A stretch of 64,000 bases of DNA, taken from NCBI GenBank assembly GCA_022749755.1, contig CM040447.1, positions 4,610,545 to 4,674,544 of the forward strand. Reading direction: 5' to 3'. Shown piece by piece: positions 45,629 through 58,400 of the stretch. Under the pieces are notes generated by a model, which was not told the origin of the DNA, ran no database searches, and saw only the letters and a program-made list of their open reading frames with translations. The position numbers and the translations under genes were made by a program. Numbering within the stretch: position 1 is the stretch's first letter; the number at the start of each line of letters is the position of its first letter. The DNA comes from Azadirachta indica (taxonomy: Eukaryota > Streptophyta > Magnoliopsida > Sapindales > Meliaceae).

Positions 45629-46544
45629 CTTTTTTTCCCAATTAATTTAAAAGATTAGGAGACAATTTTTAAATGCTTGATTACTTTGAAAAAAACAAAC
45701 CTAGGAGTGAATTGAAAATTGTCAATATACGAAGGAGAAATGGAGATTACCCTTAATTTAATAATTAAACACAATCATTAGAAAATATAAACAATAACAT
45801 AAAAAAATAAATAGTAGCAAAATAATACCATGGCATCAAAAAAAAAAAGTAGAAATATAACTATAAATTTATTCAACAATATTACTTTCACAAATGTGAA
45901 ACTTAATCTTTGAATGAATGAAAATAAGAAGTTAAGAAATTTGAATGCAAGCTTTTTTTAATACAAAATTTTTTTTCAAACATAATAAAGTATATTAAAC
46001 TAAAAATTATATAAATAGATAGTTAGAAAAATTAAGATGCATAAAATGTCAAAAATAAAAGAAAACTGAAAATTGAGAAGCATTGATAACAATGAGAGTT
46101 AGAAGTTAGTCCAAAATAAAAAAAAAAAAATCATTGAGTTAGTTAGCGGAGAACAATAAAATATTTATTATTGACAATGAGAAATTTTTAATAAAGAATG
46201 AGCTTCATATGTAATAAAGAAAGTCACATGGTTAATCACATGTTTTTAGGTTAAATTATTCTTTACATGAACAAATAGAAATAATTAATAGAATTGAAAC
46301 ATAATAAATATATATTTTTCAACAAACAAACTAACAAAATAGAATAAGAAAGAAAATTTACCTTAATTGATGTTCATGGATCTTCAACCAAATAGACAAT
46401 TAAATTTCAAGTACCAATCATGCCAACATAGAAAAATGTAGTTTAATTCAATTGGAAGAAGACAAAATTTGACGGAAAGTAATTATAAGATAAAAATTTA
46501 AAATTCGTTGAAATTAGGTTAAAACAAAAGAAGTTTGAGATTGA
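45629..46544. other. AT-rich intergenic DNA, nothing recognised
   Basis: Homopolymer-rich sequence without coding potential or a clear repeat pair. It leads into the MITE copy that precedes methyltransferase 2. Confidence 0.5.
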
Positions 46545-47065
46545 CTAAGAGTTTTTTTTTTTAATTAAAATCTAAATATAATTATTTAACTTTTTAAAAA
46601 TTATTTGTTTTTTAACTTATATTTTAATATTCGTTAAAAACATTTAAATATAATTAAGTTAAAAATTTTAACTTAAATATAAATGAGCAAATGTCTGAAT
46701 AATTTAATATTTTTATTTTTTAAAAATACCCCTACTTTATTAATTTATTTATTAATAAAAATTAAAATTAGTTAATTATTTTTGTCGTATTTTTTCTTTA
46801 TTATGGGTTCCTTCTTGTCTTCTCTATCCTATTTATTTTATATTTCAATTATTACAATAAATTTGTATATTTATATAATTATAAGTATATTATAATATAA
46901 TTTATTATTTTTATTTAATATTTATTAATTTTTATATGATCGATTAGAAATTATTTTTTAAAGAAAGTACGTATCAAACAAATAAATAAGATATATACTA
47001 ATATAATTTTTTAATTTTTTATCTATTATTATATTAATATAATTAAAATATTATATTATTTAAAT
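46545..47065 (+). mobile_element. MITE family M, copy 3 (right end missing)
   Basis: It carries the family word order (AAATCTAAATATAATTATTT, TTAACTTATATTTTAATATT, a CCCCTACTTTATTAATTTAT block, ATTATGGGTTCCTTCT, ATAATTATAAGTATATTATA). The element ends about 380 bases before the ATG of methyltransferase 2, in its upstream region. The terminal right inverted repeat is not present. Confidence 0.7.
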
Positions 47066-47295
47066 CATTGATTTCATCGTACATTGCTAAAATTAAAATC
47101 CCGATATCATAGAATGATTCCTTTTTCTAGGCTATTTTATATTTTCAACTAAAAAAGAGAAATCGATGATCCTTATCTTTTCAAACTTTCATAGGATGCA
47201 ACACTATTATATATTAGACTGCAGGCAACTTCTTGTTCACGAGTATTAATTTATTATTTATAATGCCGATGCCACATGGCGGCCAAACCCTTGTT

Positions 47296-47304
47296 TTAGG
47301 GTTT
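47296..47304 (-). promoter_or_regulatory. Telo-box (AAACCCTAA) upstream of methyltransferase 2
   Basis: The minus strand reads AAACCCTAA, a motif common in plant promoters of growth-related genes. A TATA-like GCATATATATTA follows at 47322-47333, about 110 bases before the ATG. The order telo-box, TATA, 5' UTR fits the promoter of methyltransferase 2. Confidence 0.5.
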
Positions 47305-47332
47305 TCATGGCCCTCGATAATGCATATATATT

Positions 47333-47399
47333 AGCAGCAGCAGCAGCAGCAACCGACAGTTTTCTTTGAATAAGCGGCGGCGGCGACGGCGGCGGCGGC
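47333..47399. repeat. (AGC)n and (CGG)n trinucleotide runs in the 5' leader
   Basis: AGC repeats at 47333-47351 and CGG-rich repeats at 47374-47399 lie between the TATA-like sequence and the ATG at 47444, so they would be in the 5' UTR. Confidence 0.85.
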
Positions 47400-47831
47400 A
47401 GATGAGAAGGCGTTAACTGATAAGGAGAAATAGAATTACTTTAATGGCGGGATTGTTCGACAAGCAAGCAAAAGTATACTTGGATGCAAGGCCAATTTAT
47501 CCGAAAGAATGGTATTCGATGTTGGCTTCTCGCACTACTCAACACTCTTTGGCTTGGGATGTCGGCACAGGCAACGGCCAAGCTGCTCTTGGTGTACGTT
47601 AACTAATCCTCTTTCTTTCTCTAAAATTCATTTCATTTTATCTTTATCTATCTTTAATTATGATGATCATGATGATGATTATGCTGATGATGATATGGGA
47701 TGGAAATTAAGATCAGATCAGACCAATCAGATTGTGATGTTGAAAAACGAAATTGTTTGATATGGTTAGTCTTCGTGATATATGGGGTATGGGATAGATT
47801 TAACTACGCAACTTATTTGCTATTACTTAGC

Positions 47832-48580
47832 TAGCATTTGACTTTTTTTATCTAAATTCGGAACATGATTGAAATTCGAATCTACCTAAAATCTACTTAT
47901 AAATGATAAATTTATTTTTTATTTTAAAATATTTAAAAATAAATAATAAATTTTAATTTTAACAAAAGAAAAAGTTTGAAAATTAATATTTTAACATGTA
48001 TACCCTTTTAAATAATGTACTTATATCTATAATAAATTTGATTATATTAGCACAATAATAAATTAAAAATTAATAAATTATAGTAATATGTATATTATTT
48101 ATTTGTTAAATATATCTTTCTTTAAAGAATAATTTCTAATCTATAATATAGATATTAATAAAAATTAAATAAAAATAATAAGTCATATCATAATATACTT
48201 ATAATGATGTAAATATATAAATTTATTACAATAATTAAATATAAGATAAATATTTATTGTAATAATTAAATTATAAAATAAATAGAATTGAAAAGACAAA
48301 TAGAGGAGATCCACAATAAAGAAAGATAAGTTAAAAATAGTTATATAGAATTTTAATTTTATTATTAAATAAATTAATAAAATAAAAAATTTTTTAAAAA
48401 ATAAAAATATTAAATTATTCATACATTTACTCATTCATATTTAAATCAAAATTTTTAACTTAATTATATTTAAATATTTTTAATAAATATTTAAATATAA
48501 GTTAAAAAACAAATAAATTTTAAACATATGAATAATTATATTTAAATTTCAGTCAGAAAAACAAAAAAACCCTTAATTTA
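47832..48580 (-). mobile_element. MITE family M, copy 4, inverted, in the intron of methyltransferase 2
   Basis: On the minus strand it begins AAGGGTTTTTTTGTTTTTCTG and runs through TTAACTTATATTTAAATATT, TTATTGTGGATCTCCTCT and CATTATAAGTATATTATG, to TCCGAATTTAGATAAAAAAA at the other end. Order and length match 5598-6297. It is opposite in orientation to the copy at 46545-47065, so exon 1 of methyltransferase 2 sits between an inverted pair. Confidence 0.7.
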
Positions 48581-48989
48581 TTTATTTCTGTTAAGTCTAT
48601 TTATTTTTTTTTTTTTATTTTTTAAATAAATTAAAAATATTAAAATTAATATTATTCTTCTTAACTCAAATCTTTTTGTATTTTAATTTTTTTCAAATAT
48701 GAGATAATAGTTTTTTTTTGGGTAAATTATTAAAAGTTATAAAATATTTCAACCCCCATGTTAACTCAAATTCTTTTATGATCATATTTTGTTCCTTAAT
48801 TTTTTTAAATAAAAATATTTGTATTATGTTAATTAGAGAATTCTTAAAAATTTTAAAGTAATCTTATTCATAAGTTTATTTTAGTTTTTAAATTAAAAGT
48901 AATATATATTTTTTAGTTAAAGTTTTTAATAATATTCCAAATCCTACTTTAATTATTTTAAATTTTGAAGAAATAATAATAAGAGTTAT

Positions 48990-49995
48990 TAGAGTTTATT
49001 TGTATTTAATGGGCATATATAACCTGGTTTGGGCTTATTAAATGTCTCTAATATTTAAAAAAAAAAGGTACACACAAACACACTGTTAACTTGATGGTTA
49101 TTATTATTTTTGTCTCTAAAATTAATAAAATAATAAAATAAGATATATATTTTTGATTATAACAATTTAATCCCATTATTCATAACATATTAAAAACAAA
49201 AAACATTAAAATTAAAAATTTATGTTTTAATTTGTTATTTTAATAAAATTTAGAAAAGAAAGTATTATTATAAAAGAGTTGAGGCAAATATCCCTAACCC
49301 TCCTCTATATGTAATTATCAATAAAAATTTTTAAATGAAACATTTTCAACATTTTATCTTTATTTAAAAAATTAAACTATATTTATTATATTTTTTAAAA
49401 AAATTATGAAGCTCATAATTAATATAAATAAATTTTATATTTATAATTGATAAAATAATCAAAATTTTCCTCTTTATTTATTTCTTAATTAAAATTAAAT
49501 TATTTAATAAAAATATAAAAATATATCTAATTTCTAATTTTATTAACATATGACTCCAAATTTAATTCACACATTATAATTTATTATTCCCATCTTATTT
49601 AAAATATTTTATGAATACTCTTAAACCTCTTTTTTTCCGATTTAGGTTTGTTCTAACTTCAACATTTTTTTGATAATACTATTTTCTTTTCTACCTTTAA
49701 TTAAAATAACAAATTAAAATAATAGTTTCAATTTTAACATGACATCTAAATCAAGAGGAGTTTATTTTACTTTAAGAGCATCTATCCATCCCTAAATATT
49801 AGGGATATCTATCATTTCCCCAAACTTTGAGACGTGTCAATTTTTCCTTCAAGAAATAAATATATACTATTAAAAATTGAAAGGATAATTTAGTTATTAT
49901 GTTGAGGTAGTTACTCTTCATAACAACTATCTATAAATTTGACAGACATTAGGGCTATTTGGTACATCTAATTTCTTTTTCTAAATTTTAGGGTA
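48990..49995. repeat. Family-B foldback repeat, copy in methyltransferase 2 intron
   Basis: The left part (49080-49560) carries family-B interior words (TTTTAATTTGTTATTTTAAT, AGAAAAGAAAGTATTATTA, AACATTTTATCTTTATTTAA, CTAATTTTATTAACATATGA) in the same order as 25880-26200. The right part (49655-49995) carries the inverted counterparts and ends with a staggered-repeat end (GATATCTATCATTTCCCC). More diverged than the 25-27 kb copy. Confidence 0.5.
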
Positions 49996-51054
49996 TATAT
50001 CAACTCTACATTTTCAATTTATAAGCCAGTGTTCGGACATATAGGAGATAAGGGATTAAAAATATATTTGGACTACCACCTATCCTTACCTTTAATAAAA
50101 AAGTTTCATATTTTTATTTTCCTTCTTGCAATGAAAAATAATACTTTAATCTTCCTTTTAATGTTTTATTTCTTATTAAAATAAAATAAATGTTGTTAAA
50201 TAAAAATTGACTTTCACCTTGAACACTTGAATTCCATTCAAACCTTTATTATGTAGCTTACATTATTAATTTAAAAATTAATTTACCATCGTCAGTAAGA
50301 CTTGAAAGCTAAATAATAATTTAATAAGAATAATAAAAATATTTGGTAAATATATATATTTTTTATATAATAACTAATATTCATCAATCATTCTCAAAGC
50401 TTAAGCATTGCTTATTCCAGCTTGCCGACCATTATCAACAAGTGATTGCAACTGATGTGAGCGAAGAACAGTTAAACTGTGCGATCCCACATCCCCGGAT
50501 TCGTTACCTTCATACTCCATTATCCATATCTGATGATGAATTGATTTCTTTAATTTATTGGTGAAAATTCAGTTGATGTAGTCACAGTAGCCCGGGCTGT
50601 TCACTGGTTTGATCTTCCAAAATTCTACTCTATCATTACACGAATTCTACGTAGACCGGAAGGTCTACTAGCTGTTTGGTGCTACAATAATTTTATTATT
50701 AGTACATCAATCGATCTGTTAATGCGAACATTTGAAAAGACGACTCTTCCTTATTATAACAAAAATATTCAGTACGTGTTTGATGGTTATAAGAATCTTC
50801 CATTTCCTTTTGAAAGTGTAGGATTAGGATGTGAAGGGCAACCATTGAAGCTTGATATGCCAAAAGAGTTGTCGTTTGAAGGTTTTATAGGGATGTTGAG
50901 ATCATGGTCAGCTGTGAATACGGCCATGGAACAAGGTGTTGATTTGTTATCTGAGAAGGTGATTAAGGAGTTTGAGAATGCTTGGGGTGGTTCTCAAATG
51001 GTCAAGACTGTTACTTACGAGGCCTTTATGCTTGCAGGAAAAGTTAATCTCTAA

Positions 51055-52684
51055 GTAACGACGGGTATTGATTAATTGAATGATAAACTCTATATTACTG
51101 TTCAATTGATAAAAAATTATTTGTTGTTATTGTCTAGCTTTTGATATCCTATAACATGGGGGCTTGTTAAGGTTAATGTGCTGAATTTATTGCCTATTGT
51201 TCACTCCATTAAGATGAATTAATTAAAGTTGCACTAAGTTGATATTTGATTATGTTATATTAGTTGTCTTTATATACTTGTAAATAAGAATGGTAAAATT
51301 TTCCATGAGTTGGTTGCCTCATAGGAAGTTAACTTAAATAGAAGAAAATTGAGACGACGTTATAGGGTTTTGGGCGTGTAGTATAGGAGAATGGGATGGG
51401 TAACAGTTTAGAGTTCTGCGACCCATTTTCTATTTAAATTACCTATACAATAATATGTATACCTTAAAGTTTTTTATTTTATTACTTAAAGAGAGTATTA
51501 AAAAATACGCACTTACCTCTTTTCTGACCGGCCAACTCTATTGTACTAATATTTTAAATAAGAAAAATTTAATTTAATTTTGATTTTATTACTTATAACA
51601 GTTTATTATAGTCATTGTTTCTATTTTGATTTTATTATCATAAACTAGCCAACATAAATCTTTTTGCAAGCACTCTTTTTACCATTTTAAAAGCATGTAC
51701 ATTTAACTTTTTGAAAGGTGGAAAAGAATCTTAAAATATCGAAAATTTAGGCATCAATTTCTTCACTTGCAGCATGTTATAATCATTGTAAAACCAATGG
51801 CTATATTCCCTCTACTCATAAGGTGATATAAACATGGCCGTCATACTTCATCTCAGTCTATTTTCTACATGTATTATATGTTAGAAAAGTTTCACAAACA
51901 GCTTAATCACACAAGTAACACATCAACACCCCCTACCATTTTCATCCAAACCAATTATTGCAAATGAACTCTAACACTTTAGATTTAGGGAAAGACTCGT
52001 GTAATTATATATCAAAGCAGTGGTGAATTTAAGGTTGGTATGATTCCAAAATAAACAGTGTTTGTGCAAAGACAAAGGCATTGTTAGGATATTAGAGTTT
52101 ATAGCAAACTCAAAGAAGTTGTACTATTGTTATAGGGCTGATGAATGCAGATTTTCAATATTTGGTGTCCTTTAGATAGGGATTTTGAAGATGGCTCAGG
52201 TTTAATTTGTCTTATATTTAATTACAACAAACCAAAAATCTACCCGTACATGTGATTTAAAGCTTAAAGGACCACTTCAAGAAATTGCCTTTTACTTGTT
52301 GAGAAGTTAGATGATGCACCGTATAATTGTCCAAAATCAATAAATGTTGAATCATCTGTTATCTCAATAAAGAACGCATGAAATTTACTTCTTGTAGCTA
52401 TATTGCAACCCTTGATCCAAAAGTTGAATTTCAATGCTTGATCAAATCTCAAACTTGATTGAGCAAGCCTCTAATAGAAATCATCTATATGTTGACTTTT
52501 GTAAACCAAGCTAAATGTTAAAACATACATCTTGTTGACCACAAGATCAAATTACTTGCACTAATGTCAGTCTAACTCATATACTGTGTGCTGAACACTC
52601 TGCAACAATAACATCTGTCTATGTGAAACCTGTAATAGAAACGTGTGTTGAATAAGCTAACAAACCAACCTATAAAACATAAGT
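51055..52684. other. Intergenic DNA after methyltransferase 2, no gene seen
   Basis: About 1.6 kb of moderately AT-rich sequence. Small open frames (for example 52264-52452, minus) show no family features. Confidence 0.45.
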
Positions 52685-53190
52685 AGTGAACATTCAAATG
52701 AGAGGAAAATTTGAACCTTCCTAGCACTTCGTTTTGTCTTCAATTCCCTCCTTATAGCAGGAGCACATGTCCTTTTCGGGTTATATTATAGAACAACTTC
52801 TTTTCATCTTTGCCTCTTCACCTATTTCTTTCTTCCTATTCTTCTTAGGTCTACTCGTCAATCCATGGCAAATTGATCTTGATAGCATAAGTTTAATGTG
52901 TTCCTTATTTTTAAATAGTTATCTTTGGAAAGCTCTACTTCTTTGTTAGTCACTTTCTTGGGCATTTGATCACACTTTTTGATGTCATTATTATTTCTAA
53001 GTTAATGCATATCAACAGTATTATCTACTGCTTCTTCAAAGTCTGGGAAGCATCCAAGAAAAGTCTGCTACTTTCCAAAACTGTTGTCAATGGTTACAAG
53101 TCTCTTGTTCGTATTTGGCATGACTCTTTCAACAGTAAATTCATCTAACTCATAATCATCTACAACATTGTTAAGTGCAAAGTGGTTGGT
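52685..53190 (-). pseudogene. Decayed coding-like stretch, family not recognised
   Basis: One minus-strand frame reads like protein for about 165 codons with only six in-frame stops. It is rich in charged residues and natural-looking words (NVVDDYELDEFTVERVMP; LGCFPDFEEAVDN; KKVTNKEVELSKDNYLKIRN; NLCYQDQFAMD; NPKRTCAPAIRRELKTKR). Local GC is higher than in the flanks. I do not recognise the family. Most likely it is a fragment of a host gene or transposon gene now decaying; a chance frame is less likely given its composition. No start, splice sites or partner exons could be assigned. Confidence 0.4.
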
Positions 53191-54389
53191 GGTGGTGTGC
53201 TCAAGAGGAGGAGATAGAAGCTCAATAAATGGTTTGCTTCACAGCTTGGTTGGTAGGAAAATATATGAATATGGTTGTGCATGCCTTTGCCATCCAATTG
53301 CTAGAAAGCATCAAGCAAATAAGCATCACTCTCAAAAAGTTCTTGGAATAGGCAAACTCCACCTCAAACCCATTGCATACAACCTTATTCCCATATGTAC
53401 ATTGAATGTCATCCCATAGCTACCTCAGGTTATATGATGTTGGGCACAAATCAACGTATGCATGAATATACATAAAGCATTCATATATTCCATTCAACCT
53501 CAACAAAGACGATAAGAATAAATGTGTAACAATAAAATCAAGCATACGCAATAACATAATATACATTTAGCCTTCATGTATATTCATGATGGTAATGAAC
53601 AAAATCAGAATATCAAGCAACCGAGAAACACATTATGTAAGCTTAAATGACCTCACTCTTCATTTTAATCAGTTAGTCAAAACACTAAAAACACTAACAT
53701 ACACTTTACAAGAAAAAAAATCTCATAACATCTCACACACAATCCAAAATCAACCAAAATGTCTATGAAGTTCATTGGTACTAGAAAATCACAAAATACA
53801 AACATGCATGCTCTGGATTTATTTGAGCATTTACTTGGATTAAGCTTATATTTCCTTTCCTTTTTGCAAGTCTCTTAGCTCGCTTTTACCTATTTTAATT
53901 AACTCTCGGATTTGTACAAATCAACCCAATAACAGGTACTTCTTGTCCTTCTCTGACTGAATATATGCCCATACGGGCACGAAATGAATACCCCTTTCCC
54001 TCCATTGATCTATTCTTGCGGCCATATTGCAAGAACTAGCATCTTTAGGACACCTTATGACCTGACACTATGACATTTCATACAAACAAAGATATGAAAT
54101 TCTCATTTACAGCTTGATTTTCTTTGCAAAACTCTCTCTGCCGATTCAAAAAGTGAGCTCAAAACCAAAAGAATAAAGTTACAAACTATCTTGCCAAATT
54201 GCCCTTCATTGTAAAGATTTAACTAATAAAGTTGGATGTTAGAAGGGAGGTAAGTATGTCTTTTCTAATACTTTCTCTGTATATGATAAAGGCATAAACC
54301 TCAAATGAGGTATCTATTAAAATTCCCATTAAATAAATTCTCCTACATTTTATCTATATATAATAATATAGATCAAATTTTTTTTTTAT
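53191..54389. other. Intergenic DNA, nothing firm recognised
   Basis: Base composition up to about 54200 is less AT-rich than typical for this window, like an old retroelement, but no LTR pair, primer-binding site or domain was found. A (TA)n run lies at 54390-54407. Confidence 0.4.
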
Positions 54390-54399
54390 ATATATATAT

Positions 54400-54770
54400 A
54401 TATATATCAAGTAATAATAAAGTTAAATAATGTCATTTTAAAAATAAAAATGTATATGTCGACCATATTTAATAAAAATAAAAGGATATATAATTCAAAT
54501 TTTTTTATTCTACCAAATAATTAATTTATACTTTTAATATAATGTTTCATGTGGATGATACAATAATATGTTTAATGATATTTTATTTTTATTTATAAAT
54601 AATAAAATAAAAAAAAATATATAGGAAACGGAGATTTATTTTCTCATCACTATCCCATTAAATTTATTATAAAATAAGACGAGATTTTGGGATCAGAATG
54701 AAAAATAAAATAGAGAACGGGGAAGGTCTCCCACCCTCACCACGCACCTAGCTTATCTTCATTCCTACTT
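54400..54770 (-). mobile_element. hAT-like family E, partial copy 2
   Basis: On the minus strand, GGTGGGAGACCTTCCCCGTT, TCTCTATTTTATTTTTCATT, CTGATCCC and the following AT-rich core match the order at 45090-45300 (GGTGGAGAGACCTGTCC, TTGATCCC, TCTCTATTTCATTTTCC). Confidence 0.45.
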
Positions 54771-54949
54771 TTAAATATGTCCCTAAATAAAAGCAGAAAA
54801 AAAATTATTTTTCCTCTCTTATGATTGTCCTAATTGCTCAAGGCCCATTTTATCTTTTAGAAATATTCAAACACCACCTAATAATGTTATCCTTATTAAA
54901 TGTTAAAATCTACTTTATACGGGGAAAAAATTTTAATTAAAAAAATATA

Positions 54950-55490
54950 AAGTTAAAAAAACCTACATAGTATAGTTTTGTAATCATTATCTTTTAATTA
55001 CAAAACGATATTTTGATTATCTTTAAGTTTTTCATTTTAAAAATAAAAAATAACAAAAAAATATTTGGATGGTATATTTTACAAAAATCATTTAAAATAA
55101 AAAATAATTTTGCTTTTAGATTTTAACTAAACAGTAAAAGATTTTTTTTTACCTTTTTAAAAAATAACTTTTAAAAAATAATTACAATTTCTTTCTATCA
55201 AAATATCTAGTCTATTCACTCTCAGAAACAATATCAAATACATTCTTATTATTTTTTTATTTTAAAAAATTACTTTAATAAACACTGTCAATCACATTTT
55301 TAATTCTTTATCATCTTCAAAATATCACTTATATAATTTTCAAAAATATTATTTTTAACATCATCAAACATCCTCTATTGTTTTTATATTTTTTCTTTTA
55401 TTTATTTATTTATTTTAATTTTCAAAAATATCATTTTTATAATTTTTAAAAATATCATGTTAAAATATCACCAAACAACTCCCCACCACT
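54950..55490 (+). repeat. Dispersed repeat family C, copy 2
   Basis: The 55225-55380 part (AATATCAAATACATTCTTAT, TTTTAAAAAATTACTTTAAT, AACACTGTCAATCACATTTT, TATATAATTTTCAAAAATAT) parallels 39270-39390. Left portions include inverted AT-rich words, so it may be a TIR element. Confidence 0.4.
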
Positions 55491-58400
55491 AACCATCCAT
55501 TACCAAGCAATCTCGCCGCCACCAACTGCACCTGCATGGGCGCCCATGGCTAGTATGATGATGAACCACAAGCAAAACAATTTAAAGAACTTCAACAAAT
55601 TATAAATTAATATCATACTATTATAGGATGGTCAAATTATTTATTCCAATTAATTACATCAATTTTATATTTCATTCAATTGATATTATCCTATCATATT
55701 AATTTATATAAATAATTATATTTATTAAAATTATCTAATTCTAATATTAATCTTAATAATATTGTTAAAAAAATTATATGAGAATAAAAAATTTCATCCA
55801 ATAAACACCAAAGTCATTCTTCACCGTTACCTGCATTAAAGAAAATATTTTAGATAAAAATAAGAAACTTCACTAACAACATACAAAACTCTTATTAATT
55901 TCTTATTATTATTCAAAATCAAAATGTCTTGACAAAATCAAATGGGTAAAAAACTATTAAACTATACTAAAATATAGGTGATCTATAAGATAACATATCA
56001 AATAAAGTGTAACTAATCTATAAGATAACATCATCTCTCTTCATCATTTGACAAAGTGACAATATATATTAAGTGTTGCAATCTAAATTGGCTTTTGACT
56101 TCATTGATATTGATTTGGAACATAAAATAATCCTCTTCAACCATCCATAGCCACGAAGCTTTCATTTTGTAGAATTTGTGTACCAATTATATATTGTATT
56201 TCGTCAACATGGTTGATTTCCTTTTGCTTACATGGGATGAAATTAAGAAAATTCACATTTCACTATGTCATGATGATAAATATATAATATATATATATAT
56301 ATATAGTTAATGGATCCTATGAGTACACATGTATGCATAAGAGGGTGCATATAAGTAAGAGATTATATCAGATTATAAAATATGTAGTGGGATGATAATG
56401 TCCCTAATTTTAATTTTCTAATATTCATAAAAGACAAAATTTATTTATTTTAAAGAGATAGTTTAGTTGGGTTGATCTCTTACGCCAAGAATAAGAGATT
56501 TATATATCAATCCCTTTGTACCAACCTCAAAATGAAAATTTATTTAATTTTTTATTTGTGTACGATGAGTGGTGAGCTTTAGGATGTGTAGAAACATTAA
56601 AACAAAGCATAATTTACTTATTTTCTACCATATGAGTTACCAAATCCTAATTAAAGTAATTAAAATATTCTTTAATCTTAACTTATATTATATTGAATGG
56701 TTAATAGTACCATGATAATGAAGGGTAAGCTTTAATGTACCCCCAATTAATATTGATAATCTTCAACCAGACCACTAAATTTGTAAAAGTCATCATGCCA
56801 ACCCCACGCATTAACTTCTGCCATTATTTTAAGCAGATAAAAGAGTAAAATTATAATTTTATAAATTTAAATTAATAAAAATATTTCTTTTTTTTTTTTA
56901 CTTCTGTCTCCTCTATTCTTTTTTTCTTTGTTCCCTTTCCTCTACATTTTTTTACTTTTCTTTCTTCACTGTCTATTGCAACTATCAAGGTTGCCTGTAG
57001 CATCCATAGAAGGTTGCCTACAGTATCCGTGTGAGGCTACCTGCAGCAACTATGGAAGAGAGATGAAGACAGATGAAGAGATGAGGGAAGAAGGAAAAGA
57101 GATGAAGACAGATGAAGAGATGAGGGAAGAAAAAAAAAAAAAAAAACAAAGATGAAGAGACGAGAAGAATAGGAAGAAGGAAAAAAAAAGTAAGAGAGAA
57201 GAGGAAAAGAAAAAATAAAACATTAATTTTGAGCTCTTTAGCAATTGAATTATCTTTTTACATGGCCAACTTCGGCGAACTAGAATAATCTATTAAATAT
57301 AATAGTTGGAGTTAACGTGCGAGAGGCACAATGAGAACTTGCAAAAATTTTAGGAGTATGATGAAAATTGTCAAACTTAATTGGGATAAATGAGATTTAC
57401 CTAGTGGTAATAGTGCTATAAGATATGATTGTGAGTCCCAATATATACGGTGTGGACTCTATCTCTCTCTAAACAAAATAAAAAGTGTAGAAACAATTAT
57501 TCATTTCAAGCATAAAGTTAAAATCTGAATTATGTCACAATTTAAATAATTTAAAGAAATATTTAAAATTAAGATGTTGTAACTTTAAAATTACAAATAT
57601 TATGAATTTAAAGTACAAAAAGTTAAATATTATTATAAAAAATAGATGAATATCATTAAAAGTTAATATTTATCAAATATTTTTTATTTTTATTTTTTAA
57701 ATCAATTGAAAATCAGTAGTACCAAACATATCATAATAAAAGGATGCAATAAATTGTTGACAAAATATCAATGTTCCCAAAACATAATAATAATAAGAGG
57801 AAGAAGAAGAATAGGGTAAGGGACAAATAACTAAAATTTTGCCCTTATTTGTACAAATACAAAATCTCCAGGGGGCTTAAATTTTAGCCAAACATTCACC
57901 GATTTTAAAATGAAAACAGGTGTTCCCAAAATTTAATTTCAGAATTTTTTTAATAATATTTGATTTTAATACAATTTAGCCGACAAGAATCAATGTTATT
58001 ATCAGCATTATCATAGGCACATATATAAAATCATATTCTTGCTAGCTGTTGAATAGCAATAGCTTTCGTGTTTAGCTACCACATAATCTCTGTAGCAAAT
58101 TAACAAAATAAAAAAAAAAAAAAAAAATAGCCGTTGGCCCTTAAAATACGCTACGTGTATGAAGCATATAATATTAATTAACTAATTCGATAACAAATCC
58201 GTCGATGAGTCAATTACATAGATAAAACTGAAATTAAAATGGAAGTCACTGACGTCAGTATTTGTTTATTAGGATAACAAAAATAACATCAAAGTCCTTA
58301 ATTTTTTAAAGCTTCACAAACAAAGATAATAACTTGTATATTTAATACAAATCGGTCTTCAACCACTTTGAGAATGACTAAGGACACGTTTTTGTATTAA

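Larger units (their letters stand above)
47444..51054 (+). pseudogene. SAM-dependent methyltransferase copy 2, frameshifted by one base
   Basis: Same architecture as copy 1: exon 1 at 47444-47593 (150 bases, as in copy 1; MAGLFDKQAKVYLDARP, motif I WDVGTGNGQAA) and exon 2 at 50421-51054, with acceptor TTATTCCAG. Exon 2 is 634 bases against 633 in copy 1. The extra base lies at about 50559, within TTTAATTTATTGGTGAAAA, and produces a TGA at 50562-50564 after codon 97. Beyond it the frame is open to TAA at 51052-51054, with HWFDLPKFYSIITRIL, LRSWSAVN and AFMLAGKVNL conserved. Another difference is RRPEGLLAVW, where copy 1 has PGG. One lesion with everything else kept means a very young pseudogene, a sequencing error, or expression of an N-terminal fragment. 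The 2.8-kb intron is filled with repeats. Confidence 0.85.

Noticed and set aside
47509..47760. 83-codon plus-strand frame (MVFDVGFSHYSTLF...)
   Set aside because: Out-of-frame shadow of methyltransferase 2 exon 1 continuing into the intron.
50421..51054. A cryptic intron in methyltransferase 2 exon 2 removing the frameshift
   Set aside because: Exon 2 length differs from copy 1 by only one base, so no intron-sized extra sequence exists there.
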